Assembly (NCBI GenBank): GCA_963729795.1
Contig: CAVSPC010000038.1
Coordinates: forward strand, 1 to 64,000
Length of the DNA: 64,000 bases
Reading direction: 5' to 3'
From: CAWBBA01 sp963729795
GTDB taxonomy: Bacteria; Desulfobacterota; Desulfomonilia; Desulfomonilales; Desulfomonilaceae
Position 1 is the stretch's first letter; each line of letters opens with the position of its first letter. The notes beneath the pieces are model-generated. The model had not been told where the DNA came from and did not search any database. It saw only the letters and a program-made list of their open reading frames with translations. The position numbers and the translations under genes were made by a program. Positions 10,514-19,417 of this stretch are shown here, one piece after another.

Positions 10514-11414
10514 TTAATGATATCCAAATTCCTTTAATCTAACAGGATCGCGGCTCCAATTCGGTGTGACCTTCACAAAGAGGTCAAGCCGCACGCGGCA
10601 CTCCAGAAAATCTTCTATCTTGACTCTGGCAGCCGTGCCTATAGCTTTGATCATCTTGCCTGCTTTTCCCACAAGGATTTTTTTCTGACTATCCTTCTCG
10701 ACGTGGATATCAGCGTGAATCGTCACGCGCCCCCTCTCCTCCTTGAAAGATTCGACAACCACAGCAGTTTTGTACGGGATCTCTTCGCCGGTCTTGTTGA
10801 TAATCTGCTCTCGTATGATTTCCGCTACAAAGAACCTTGTCGGCAGATCGCTCACATCCTCCTCAGGAAACAACGGCGGACCCAACGGGAGCAGTTTCTT
10901 CAATGCATCAATCAACTCCTGAATGCCCGATCCGTTTAGAGCGCTGATGGGAACAATTTCCTCGAAGGAGTGGGCCTCGCGATAGAGATCAATTAGTGGC
11001 AACAGTACAGGCGGCTTGACAGTGTCGATCTTGTTGATGGCCAGGTACCGCGGCTGACCCGGAAGATTTGATCAGTTCTATTATGCGCACGTCATCAGGA
11101 TCAATCTCGTCGGACGGTGTAGTTATGAACAGGATGATATCGGTTTCCTCAAGAGTCTTCGTTGCCGCGGCGACTAATGACCGATTTAGCGGAGTCGTGG
11201 CTTCGTGAATTCCCGGCGTGTCGCGAAGTACGATTTGGGCATCGGCCACTGTATGGATAGCGGTGATTCGGTTTCTAGTAGTCTGCGGTTTGGCCGTGAC
11301 GATAGACAACTCGCGGCCTAGTATGGAGTTCACGAGGGTTGATTTTCCTACGTTAGGGCGGCCTGCCAGTGCGACAAAGCCACTTCGGTATTCCCCCGAG
11401 GGTTCGGACGTCAT
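10514..11414 (-). CDS. era: GTPase Era (one frameshift)
   Basis: Essential GTPase that binds the 3' end of 16S rRNA and assists 30S assembly. N-terminal G domain: GRPNVGKSTLVN (G1), TTRNRITAI (G2), RDTPGIHE (G3) and NKID (G4, in the second frame). The C-terminal KH domain contains LVGKAGKMIKAIG. The N-terminal ORF drifts out of frame near 11055. Adjusting one base gives QPRYLAINKIDTVKPP and continues to 10514. The ATG at 11414 has AAGGAG upstream. The natural length of about 300 aa is restored by the fix. Given essentiality, a sequence error is the simplest explanation. Confidence 0.92.
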
Positions 11415-11471
11415 CACTGATTCTCCTTGACCGGAGCGCAATTTGTGGTTTATGCTGTCTTGATTATATCA

Positions 11472-11564
11472 GGAGAGATGCCCGAGTGGCCGAAGGGGCG
11501 CGACTGGAAATCGCGTGAATGCCCACAAGGTGTTCCGAGGGTTCGAATCCCTCTCTCTCCGCCA
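11472..11564 (+). tRNA. tRNA-Ser (anticodon GGA)
   Basis: Acceptor GGAGAGA (11472-11478) pairs with TCTCTCC (11554-11560), followed by discriminator G and an encoded CCA (11562-11564). The anticodon stem CGCGA/TCGCG encloses the loop CTGGAAA, anticodon GGA, which reads UCC and UCU. A long variable arm is present, as in type II serine tRNAs, and the T-loop is GTTCGAATC. The gene is upstream of a region with IS remnants, so it could have served as an integration site, although no repeated 3' end was found. Confidence 0.95.
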
Positions 11565-11730
11565 TTTTCAGGCCGGCGCTCGTCCAGTTTTGCCCACCCC
11601 CAGGGATCTCTATTAATCAGGACTGATTTGACACGGCGAAATCTGGTACCAATGTTCTGTTGAAGCCCTGATTTCGCCGATAGCCCTTTCGTGCTGCACT
11701 CCTGTGCCGGAGCTGCAGCATGCTGCGAAT

Positions 11731-12057
11731 TCAATCCGCCCAGTCATTCGCGTTGTAGTCCGGAAGGTTGAAGGTGCGCGCAGTTCCGTAATCCCAGTCG
11801 TAGGGTATTGGAATGAAGGGATAGTGTATGCCGAGTTGCCGGCTCATGAACCTGTCCCACCGATAGTATTCTCTGACCTTCTTGTCCGGTGCAATTCTGT
11901 CCACGAACCTGTCCGCATAGTACCACATTCCGTTAAAACCCGGGGGAAAATTTCGGATGAAGCGATGATTGTAATCCGCGGCCTGACAAATTGGAAACGC
12001 GGTCAAGGCCAAAAATACTCCAAGAATCAGGGCGGGCAGTAATCGGGGCGAGCGCAT
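11731..12057 (-). CDS. secreted hypothetical protein, 108 aa
   Basis: Begins MRSPRLLPALILGVFLALTAFPICQA, a standard signal peptide with cleavage likely after residue 26. The mature part is aromatic rich (FPPGFNGMWYYADRF, YYRWDRFM, YDWDYGT) and has no recognised domain. It is probably periplasmic or outer-membrane associated, consistent with the outer-membrane genes nearby. The family is not known to me. Confidence 0.6.
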   Translation of the reverse strand: MRSPRLLPALILGVFLALTAFPICQAADYNHRFIRNFPPGFNGMWYYADRFVDRIAPDKKVREYYRWDRFMSRQLGIHYPFIPIPYDWDYGTARTFNLPDYNANDWAD

Positions 12058-12424
12058 GACGACTCCTTTGGTTCAACTCAGACAAGTTCGGCAAGATAAT
12101 ATCAGAAAAAACCCTCTTTTGTCAATAAATTGGGATAATAAAATGAGGTATCTTCAGAAGTGAATCAAGGACCTTTTGCATCCACATTACATTGCAGATT
12201 CAGGGATCATAAATAAACGGCTCAAGCTTTCCCTGGCCGGCTCCTCCTACTGGGAAAAGCGCCGGAAGATTTGAGAGCTTGGTCTCATTGGTTTTCGAGC
12301 ATCCGAGTATCCGATCTACACCCCTCGTAAAATTGTTGTAAGTAATGTAGTTGGGAGTTGAGATAATCACTCGATTCTTGCGTGCCTTTCGTTTTTGCTC
12401 TCTTCCCGTCACTTTTAGCAGGGT
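12058..12424. other. intergenic stretch with one doubtful 70-aa ORF
   Basis: Gene-poor and AT-leaning. A minus-strand ORF at 12200-12412 (begins MTGREQKRKARKNR) lies in line with the truncated outer-membrane gene ending at 12425, but has no ribosome site or recognisable motif, so I do not call it. A poly-T stretch near 12110-12130 could end transcription of the secreted protein's upstream neighbour. Confidence 0.3.
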
Positions 12425-12751
12425 TTAGAAATCCACTTCAATTGCAACACGCGTACCGAAAATCGGGGCAATCTCGCGATTCGGGTTTATTCCCCAGCGG
12501 TTGCCGGCGTTCGGTGTGTTCCAGGAAGGTTGTGTCCTGTCCACACAAGCATACTTGAACCAGGCGCCGGGCTTCCAATACGCCATCCTTGCGGGCAATA
12601 CATAGCCTTCTATAAGTTTCCAATCGAATCCCCCTCCTGTTTCGTACCCGAGATCTCTTTCAAGAATGTTCGGCGGCGCATCTGCCGCAACCACGGCGAA
12701 TGAAAAGTCTGTGGGGGCCTGGAAAGGCCCCCTTGTTCCGTATTCCAGCAC
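12425..12751 (-). pseudogene. 5'-truncated outer-membrane protein fragment next to an IS end
   Basis: The 108-codon reading frame ends in VAIEVDF, a C-terminal Phe typical of outer-membrane beta-barrels recognised by BamA. Alternating polar and aromatic residues (ARMAYWKPGAWFKYAC, NRWGINPNREIAPIF) fit barrel strands. There is no signal peptide or good start, and the IS630-type end begins only 8 bases upstream (12759). The simplest reading is a barrel gene whose front was removed by IS insertion and later rearrangement. Confidence 0.5.
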
Positions 12752-12758
12752 AGGAGAC

Positions 12759-13170
12759 CTAGTGCTCTATCCCACAATTAAGCACGCACAGCTTTGGCCA
12801 GAATCTGGTTGGCTGTCTTGACCCATTTGAAGAGAAGCGCTTCTTCGTTCCACTGGTCAATAAAGGCATGAATGGCCTTCCGCAGAGGAGTGACTCCGTT
12901 AAAGCTCCCCCGTCGAACAGCCCGTCTCGTAAGAATGGAACACCAAGTCTCTATCTGGTTCATCCAAGATGCGGACGTCCGGGTGAAATGGAGTACATAT
13001 CTGGGCCGGCGAGCAAACCAACGCTTCACCGTCGGTTGCTTGTGTGTGGCGTGATGTCCCGTTTTCCTTCTCGATGGTAAATGGTCAGCCGGTGGGAGAT
13101 CTAAGCGCGGGGCTGCGTACATCATGGACTCATGATGAAGATCCCTCGGTTCATCCTGACACAACATACA
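12759..13170 (-). mobile_element. IS630-type element remnant A (3' end of transposase)
   Basis: A minus-strand reading frame at 12778-13167 encodes the last third of an IS630-family transposase: ATHKQPTVKRWFARRPRY, LHFTRTSASWMNQIETW and the C-terminal helix KANQ-like ANQILAKAVRA. The DDE region just before ATHK is scrambled (the expected VDNYATHK is not intact), so no active enzyme remains. About 195 bases from 12759 are nearly identical to 15231-15425, including the outer CTAGTGCTCT. The other end of the element is not found. Confidence 0.75.
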
Positions 13171-13672
13171 TACTCATAATCAAGGCATTTGGCGAGTGAG
13201 TGAGCGAGTGTGAGTCTGGAAATCCTCCAGTCGCGGGTGGGGTGTATTGAGAGCGTCTCGGCCACAGCCGAAGTTGGCGCTGCGGCAGGCCGGGGTAAGA
13301 GATTAGTCGACGGCCTTGGATGAATAAGCCTCGTGGACAGTTCCTCTCGCCTCAATCCAATGAGGGCCGACCAGCATGGTGTCATTCTGCAACCTATGTT
13401 GCCTTCAAACGTCCACCATTTGAATCCCGAACCATCCCAACGCCTTGTGCAGACGTACTCCTTTTCAGTGTCGATGTCTATGTTCCTCTATCCATTGGCT
13501 GGCCCATGAAGGAAAAGAACAAAGCGCAAGAGTATAGTTGGAGTGAATAATGTTAACAACTGTATTGTTATCAAGAAACATTAATGTAAATTATTATATA
13601 ATATGTTGATCAAGTTACATTTACTATGATATTATCTTCTCACCCCTTCCTCCGAGGGTAAGGAGGCCAACC
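13171..13672. promoter_or_regulatory. gene-free region with AT-rich promoter zone upstream of the outer-membrane gene
   Basis: No supportable ORF. From about 13545 to 13640 the sequence becomes strongly AT rich (runs such as AATTATTATATAATATG) just before the outer-membrane gene at 13673, in contrast with GC-rich flanks. This is where its promoter is expected; exact boxes cannot be fixed. A GTAAGGAGG site ends the region. Confidence 0.4.
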
Positions 13673-14845
13673 ATGACTCGAGTGCTCGCAGTGACAGTCA
13701 CCGGAGGGATTCTCTGCCTCTTCCTCTGCTTGCCAGGCATTGGAACTTGCCAGCAATACCCTGTCATGCCCCTAACGGACGCAGGAGTCTATCCATGTCA
13801 GCCGCCTGGGTGCACGCCCGTTTTCCCTTGCGCTCCCCCTCCGGGGGCCGCAAACGTGTCGTCTCAACAATCCGGTGTGGGTCCCGATTTGACTTGCTGC
13901 GATAGCGGGTGCGGCCTTCGGCACTGTCCAATACGTTTGGATGCTCAAGTCGGCTACGGACACTTCGGACTCGATTTTATTCTCCGGCCCAGTGTCAACT
14001 TCGTAGCCTCGCCCGGCGGGACACCAACCACCAACCTGTGTCTGTCATTCACCGATTCCAATGTGCCGATAGGCTCGATAGAGGCGGGAATCGGATTTCG
14101 TTCGGGTCTCTTTCTGTCTTCGAGATTTCAAGGCAGCGGGGCAAGAAGCGTAGGCGTCGAGACCCCCGAAGCGCCGGCGCCTCTAAGCCAAGGAGTGCAA
14201 CCGAGCACTTGGGATGGCTCGGGCTTCCAGTGGTGGACAATTGACAACGTTATCGGTTACAGGATCACCCCGTATGTCTCGACCGTTGTGGGACTGAGGT
14301 GGGACAAGCTGTCCATGAACCTCACCAACCCCAAGGACACGAACGGCCGGGTCCTGAATCTGTATGAGGCCACGCCCGGGAAAACTGATGTCACCATCAC
14401 ATACAACTGTAATTTCTCGTCTGGACTCTGGATCCCCTATCTCGGCGCGCAAATCACGGGCCAACGCTACAGGGCGGCCTTGCTCTGGGGGCCTTATGCA
14501 TGGGCGGACATGAAGATCCCTTTCAGGAGTTATTTTATGACTAACGACTACGGCAAGGACATACACCAGATGCTATGGTGGAATTACGATTACCGATGCA
14601 ATTCCCTTAAGACCGCGAATCTTCTTGAGTACGACTTTGCATACGACTTGGTGGCCGATCCGAGATTCACGTTTCAGCTGTGGACAAGGGGCAACTGGAT
14701 GCAACTCAGCTGGAAAGGCCTATTCGACGGTTTGTACGGTATGTCGCAGCCCCCCCTTGTGATCCCGGGTCAATACGATTTAGACACGGCAAACTGTAAG
14801 AGGTGGTTGATATCCGGCGGAATCGGGGCAGTGTTTTGGTTTTGA
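13673..14845 (+). CDS. putative outer-membrane beta-barrel protein, 390 aa
   Basis: Signal peptide MTRVLAVTVTGGILCLFLCLPGIGTC. Then a Pro/Cys-rich segment (residues about 30-90, with CQPPGC, CAPPPG, CCDSGC), then about 300 residues of alternating hydrophobic strands ending in GGIGAVFWF, a canonical barrel C terminus. AAGGAGG lies 8 bases before the ATG. It is flanked by two IS630-type fragments in the same orientation. No family is recognised; function could be porin-like or structural. The Cys-rich plug-like N terminus is unusual for a barrel. Confidence 0.7.
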   Translation: MTRVLAVTVTGGILCLFLCLPGIGTCQQYPVMPLTDAGVYPCQPPGCTPVFPCAPPPGAANVSSQQSGVGPDLTCCDSGCGLRHCPIRLDAQVGYGHFGLDFILRPSVNFVASPGGTPTTNLCLSFTDSNVPIGSIEAGIGFRSGLFLSSRFQGSGARSVGVETPEAPAPLSQGVQPSTWDGSGFQWWTIDNVIGYRITPYVSTVVGLRWDKLSMNLTNPKDTNGRVLNLYEATPGKTDVTITYNCNFSSGLWIPYLGAQITGQRYRAALLWGPYAWADMKIPFRSYFMTNDYGKDIHQMLWWNYDYRCNSLKTANLLEYDFAYDLVADPRFTFQLWTRGNWMQLSWKGLFDGLYGMSQPPLVIPGQYDLDTANCKRWLISGGIGAVFWF

Positions 14846-15230
14846 CGGCCGCTCGGGCCGATCCGGACCCCCGCACTAGCTTGCTTGGCTCACAAGGACC
14901 GCAAGTCGCATGCCTCACGAGGCTCTCTTACCATTATAGCAGTTCTCGGAAGTAATCGCGGATTGAATTGTGGGTGCCACTGCTGGCTCGTCCAGCAGTG
15001 CTGCTCCATTCAGGACGAATTTTTGAGAATCAGTATAATCAGTTCAATGAGCGGAATCCGGGATAAGAGCCGCTCGCTAGGTCATATGCAATTGCTGGAA
15101 GCAACCCCTTGCTCGACGTCAATCGCATTTTCATTGGAAAACCGGGTAGAACGTGTCGAAAATCATCCCGTCACTTTGCCGTGTGTAAACGCCGGATGAA
15201 AATCGCGGCACCCCTAATGGGCCTCTCATG
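14846..15230. other. gene-free stretch after the outer-membrane gene
   Basis: Contains no supportable gene. It holds the small hairpin repeat at 14978-15000 and otherwise unremarkable sequence up to the second IS630-type fragment. Confidence 0.4.
14978..15000. repeat. REP-like hairpin CACTGCTGG / CCAGCAGTG
   Basis: Perfect 9-bp inverted repeat (14978-14986 and 14992-15000) with a 5-base loop CTCGT, in non-coding DNA 130 bases after a stop codon. There is no T-run, so it resembles a small intergenic palindromic repeat more than a terminator. Only one copy was seen in the window. Confidence 0.5.
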
Positions 15231-15425
15231 CTAGTGCTCTGTCCCACAATTAAGCGCACACAGCTTTGGCCAGAATCTGGTTGGCTGTCTTGACCCATTT
15301 GAAGGGAAGCGCTTCTTCGTTCCACTGGTCAATAAAGGCATGAATGGCCTTCCGCAGAGGAGTGACTCCGTTAAAGCTCCCGCGTCGAACAGCCCGTCTC
15401 GTAAGAATGGAAAACGAAGTCTCTA
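15231..15425 (-). mobile_element. IS630-type element remnant B (transposase C-terminal end only)
   Basis: Nearly identical to 12759-12953, beginning with the same CTAGTGCTCT end and covering the transposase C-terminal codons. Similarity stops at about 15425, where unrelated sequence starts 47 bases before the dehydrogenase stop codon. It lies in the same orientation as remnant A, making a pair of direct repeats about 2.47 kb apart around the outer-membrane gene. Confidence 0.7.
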
Positions 15426-15471
15426 CGACTTTTCTTTATTTGTCGGTTACCCGGCGAGTGATCTGGGCTTG

Positions 15472-16386
15472 TCACTCGGGGTCGCCGCCCAAGAACTCAG
15501 GACGGAGGTATTCGGGGTCAGGGTACGTGTAAAAACCCCGGCCCGATTTGACGCCCAGCCGGCCCTTGTCGATGTAGTCCCGCTTGAATACGTCAACGAA
15601 TTGCTGGGCGCCCGCGTCGCCTGATATCTTGGCTTTGCTCTGCGCTATGCGCCAGCAGGTATCCAGCCCCACACTGTCCATTATTCCGAAAGGTCCGCAG
15701 GGTATGCCGAGGTAAAGCATGATCGCCCGGTCCACGTCCTCCACGGACGCGACTTTGTCCACCAGCGCGAGTTTGACCGCCACTTCACTCATGGCGCCGA
15801 AGATGGCGTTCCCCACGTAGCCAGGGTGCTCATTCTTGAAAACCAGCGGTACCTGCTTGATTCGTTTGGCGAAAGCCGTCAGGAGCTCCACGATTTCCGG
15901 GGAGGTCCCTGGGTGCGGCATGACGTCGACCAGGTGGTGGTCGAACACGCCGTTGAAGTGCAGCGCGGCGAACTGGGCGGGCCGGCCCGTGGCCTCGGCC
16001 CACATGGACGGTAGCAGCGTAGACGTGTTGGTGGTGAAGACCGTTTTCGGCCGGCAGATCTGGTGGAACTGGGCAAAGACTTCCGCCTTGAGGTCGGGGT
16101 CCTCGAACACCGACTCGCTCAGCAGGTCAGCGTCGGCCCCGTCCTCCGGGCGGGAAGTGTAGCAGATCCGGGACAGAGCGACCTCGGAGGCTTCGGGCGT
16201 CATTCTCTGTTGTGCCACCAGTTCCGCGGCGAAGGCGGGTATCTTGGCCCGCGCGTTCTCAAGGGACTTGGAGATGGGGTCATAGGCGACCACTTCGTAG
16301 CCGAAGCGGGCGCACTGAAGAGCAATCTTCTGCCCCATTGTCCCTGTGCCTATGATGAGGATCTTGCGGATGTCATCGACTTTCAT
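15472..16386 (-). CDS. 3-hydroxyacyl-CoA dehydrogenase, 304 aa
   Basis: NAD-dependent oxidation of a 3-hydroxyacyl-CoA. The N-terminal Rossmann domain shows ILIIGTGTMGQKIALQCARFG, then TNTSTLLPS, AALHFNGVFDHHLVDVMPH with the catalytic His, and GYVGNAIFG. The C-terminal domain holds GIMDSVGLDTCWRI and GRGFYTYPDP. Length is right for the single-function HbdA/PaaH type. The ATG at 16386 has AGGAGA 7 bases upstream, better than the longer in-frame start at 16476. It follows the SDR gene by 77 bases, probably one operon for acyl or alicyclic substrate degradation. Confidence 0.9.
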   Translation of the reverse strand: MKVDDIRKILIIGTGTMGQKIALQCARFGYEVVAYDPISKSLENARAKIPAFAAELVAQQRMTPEASEVALSRICYTSRPEDGADADLLSESVFEDPDLKAEVFAQFHQICRPKTVFTTNTSTLLPSMWAEATGRPAQFAALHFNGVFDHHLVDVMPHPGTSPEIVELLTAFAKRIKQVPLVFKNEHPGYVGNAIFGAMSEVAVKLALVDKVASVEDVDRAIMLYLGIPCGPFGIMDSVGLDTCWRIAQSKAKISGDAGAQQFVDVFKRDYIDKGRLGVKSGRGFYTYPDPEYLRPEFLGGDPE

Positions 16387-16463
16387 GATTAGTTCTCCTG
16401 AAACTTTAAAACTGCCTGTAGCGCTGGGAGCGGCCCGTAACGAGGGTGGAGGTGCCACGCCGA

Positions 16464-17285
16464 TCACACGGCCCACTCGCCGCTGCGGCGCTTCCGGGCC
16501 ACGTTCAGTAAGTAGTCATCAGCAAATTTCGCATTGTCGGGATTGAAACAGCTCCTGGCCCCGGACGCGTCGCGCTCGTCGCCCAGAACCAGCCGCTCGT
16601 TCTTCGCTACACCGCTGAGGATCGCCTGCGCGGACTGCTCGGGTGATTGGGCGTCCGGAGGTGCTCCCACGCTGCCTGCGGGCCAGATGGCAGTGGCCGT
16701 CGTACCCGGTGTGGCTGAGGTCAGGCGGATGTTCTCGTCCCAGAGCTCGTAGCGGAGGGCGAGGGTCAGTGCGTTCAGGGCGGCCTTAGTGGCGGCGTAC
16801 ATCGTTTGTTGGGCCATGGGGTAGAACGCGATGCCGGATATGATGTCGACGATGTGCCCGCCGCCCTGTGCCCGCATGACCGGCAGGACGGCACGGATGC
16901 CGTACACGGCGCCGTAGAAGTTCAGCGCGAAAGCTTTCTCCCAGTCTCCATTGGTCTGCTCGTCGAAATATCCGCCGAAGCCGGCGCCTGCGTTGTTGAA
17001 AAGGAGATCTAGGCGAACGCCACCGAATTCAGCCGCTTGGTCGATCATTGCTTTGACTTCCTCTTCATTCGTGACGTCGCACCGGATTCCGAGGACCCGG
17101 CCGGGGTAAGCCGCGTTTAGCCGTGCGGTCTCCCGGACTAGGTTCGCCTCGTTGACATCCGCGAGGACGACCCGTTTCGCCCCGTAGAAAAGCATGGTTT
17201 CCGCCAGTGCCAATCCGATGCCCGAGGCGCCGCCCGTTACGGTGGCAACCTTATCCCTGTAGTACTCGTTCGTTTCTCTCCTCAT
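16464..17285 (-). CDS. SDR-family oxidoreductase, 273 aa
   Basis: Classical short-chain dehydrogenase. It has the TGGASGIGLALAE cofactor loop, DVNEANLV after beta2 (Asp suggesting NAD preference), CDVTNEEEV, NNAGAGFGG, and the catalytic YAATK (Tyr and Lys), with a Ser in IISGIAFYP. Substrate unknown; pairing with a 3-hydroxyacyl-CoA dehydrogenase suggests a role in beta-oxidation-like degradation. The ATG at 17285 lies inside a perfect 12-bp palindrome that may be an operator. GC content is higher than that of the membrane-protein gene upstream, a weak hint of separate origin. Confidence 0.88.
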   Translation of the reverse strand: MRRETNEYYRDKVATVTGGASGIGLALAETMLFYGAKRVVLADVNEANLVRETARLNAAYPGRVLGIRCDVTNEEEVKAMIDQAAEFGGVRLDLLFNNAGAGFGGYFDEQTNGDWEKAFALNFYGAVYGIRAVLPVMRAQGGGHIVDIISGIAFYPMAQQTMYAATKAALNALTLALRYELWDENIRLTSATPGTTATAIWPAGSVGAPPDAQSPEQSAQAILSGVAKNERLVLGDERDASGARSCFNPDNAKFADDYLLNVARKRRSGEWAV

Positions 17286-17295
17286 GTTGCAACAT
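17284..17295. promoter_or_regulatory. palindrome over the SDR start codon
   Basis: ATGTTGCAACAT is a perfect 12-bp palindrome whose last three bases on the minus strand are the SDR start codon. Such a site could be a repressor operator controlling the SDR and dehydrogenase pair. It may also be chance; no regulator gene is adjacent. Confidence 0.3.
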
Positions 17296-17378
17296 TCGAC
17301 TCCTCAAGTTGGGGCGTCGCTGGCTTCCGGCCCATATATGGCCGCGTCCCAAGCCTCACGTTACATAACCTGTTGTTC

Positions 17379-18657
17379 TCAAGTCGCTTGCATTACTGCT
17401 ACCTTCTGCAGGAGGGAAGCCAATATGAAAAGGAGGGGGCCAATTATGAGGAGGATGCCCGCTACAACGAGGCCAGGCACGAGGCCAGGCAAGAGCATGA
17501 ATAGGCCGAAGGCTAGGGTCATCGAACTTATCACTATCTGAGTCCCCTCCAATCTTCTAACAATGGGGGGAACAGCAATAGGGGCCTCCGGGGGAGTCCT
17601 CATTCCATGCAGCTTCTCGAGAAATCGTCTGACAAAAAATGCGGCTCCCGTCATGATAGTTAGAAGCCCCAGGAGTATCTGAATCATTCCGGTCAGCATA
17701 CCCGGAACGATACATGAAACGGCTCCCAATCCAGCAAATACAATTCCTATGATTATCATGAACCATGAGCGCGTATACTGGCCGAGCGGGGTGTCTCCCA
17801 AGGCCATGATCTGGATGGCCATAATGGTCAGAAGCAGACCCAGCTGACCATCTGGTGAGAACGGAAGCATGCCCAGGCTGACCGGAAAGAGCAGTAATCC
17901 AAGAAGTATGTTAAGAGATCCTGAAAGGATCAGGATTGCCGCGAACGAGAGGAAGAGAGGCCTCCCGGAACAAGCTAAAACGTCCTTGTGAATCAGCCCG
18001 ATCTGAACTCCGTATAGTCGTTGCCGAGTCATCTGGCTTCTCAGGAGGATATGTCCTGGCGACCTTCCAGATACACCACGCCAGATAGAAGAAACTCATG
18101 CCATAGAACATGACAACAATGGCCGTCCATGGGTCTGCTCTGAGGCCGGGAGAGAGTGTTATCAGGCCTGAAATGATTGATAAGGCATAGACAAGGGCGC
18201 ACGCTATGGTTAGTTGTCGTAATATTCCCGCAATCTTTATCCACGTCCTCGCCTTTCTTTCAGAAATACAGAGCTGCAGGAAAAGAGCAATCCCGCCGGC
18301 AAAAAGGACCATTCCAACCAGTGTGCTGACAAATTTTGTAAAGTATCCGGGAATGAAGCAAGTGGCTATTCCAAGAATAGCCGTGCCCATTCCAATGACG
18401 ACGAGCCCCCATGACCGTCGAAGGTCGCCAAACGGGGTCTTACCCATGGTGATCATTTGAAAGGAAACAATGACCAGAAAGAGGCCGTAGGTACTGTCTA
18501 AGTTATATGGCAGATCTCCGGTGTAAATCTTAAACAGCAGCAAGCCAAAGAGGAGCCAGAAGACTCCAAAGATGAGTAAGACGACAACTTCAAGGGAGAG
18601 ATCAGATTCTTCCCTCATTCTTGCATGGCTTTTTTTTTGCTGGTGATCTGACGGCAT
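17379..18657 (-). CDS. integral membrane protein with two homologous halves (probable frameshift)
   Basis: Two overlapping ORFs, 17911-18657 and 17379-18032, encode helices that align with each other: LLFGLLLFKIYTG...TMGKTPFGDLRRSW versus ILLGLLLFPVSLG...ALGDTPLGQYTRSW. The first ORF loses hydrophobic character after about residue 205, while the second frame carries on with LACSGRPLFLSFAAILILSG. A single indel near 17990 would make one protein of about 425 aa with some eight helices in two repeats. The alternative, two tandem genes overlapping by 122 bases, is less likely. The pattern recalls HdeD/DUF308-like membrane proteins, but assignment is uncertain. Confidence 0.55.
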
Positions 18658-19417
18658 TGAAGGATTTCCCCCTAGATTTTAAATCAGAACATAAGCAAAC
18701 GAACTACACCATTACGCTCAAATTCATAGTCAATTTTTTGCGGCTGCCCCGGTTGAATAGTATTGGCCTACCTGACGGAGGCCGTGAACTAAACACTGCA
18801 TTGGCACGGATCTGTCGTTTCCAGCTTTGAGTCTCGCTTAAAGACAGAATACCATGATTAGAGTGGGGGTGAAAGGAAATTCACATGGGTGCCGCAATCT
18901 CTTGTTAGAAATGAATTGGGTAATACCGGTGAGATAGCGTTGAGAAAGTTTCGAGTGCCCTCAATCCCTTTTCGATGCCGAGGACCTCATTCTCAAGCCT
19001 CGATAGACTCGACTGGCCGGTCTGCCCTGCTTCCTGACCTTTGCCTATGTCAACCCGAAGTGCAGGTTATATGCGCACAAAATCAGCGTCATCGCAGCCC
19101 GCCGCCATTTGAAACACCCGCTGGAGAGCCATTTGAAGTTGAGAGCGTTTGCTGTGAAGCCAAGACCCCGCATCCTCCAACTCACTCTTCAACGGGCCCG
19201 CCCATGATGCCGAAACGCTCATCTCTCTCTGAGTAAGAGAAAACCTGTGTCAGAGGAAATCTTGGCCTCCTGAAAATCTATCATGATCGCAGGATTCAAT
19301 TCGGGTCGAATTGTCTCTCTTGTCCCTTCACCACTCCCGCTCATCTGGTTTCCCTCGATAGTGGTCTATTTCCCCCACCATGTCATGGGTTGACCCGAAG
19401 AACATGCTTTTCTTTGT
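18658..19417. other. 760-base stretch without a recognisable gene
   Basis: The longest non-coding stretch in the window. A 115-codon plus-strand ORF at 18889-19236 has no ribosome site, odd composition (His/Pro/Arg rich) and no motif, so I do not call it. No tRNA, repeat or terminator structure was recognised. It may hold a decayed gene. Confidence 0.35.

Noticed and set aside
11600..16000. tRNA-anchored genomic island
   Set aside because: No integrase or duplicated tRNA end was found after tRNA-Ser; IS fragments alone do not define an island.
18889..19236. 115-codon plus-strand ORF in the long intergenic region
   Set aside because: No ribosome site or motif; composition unlike the real genes.
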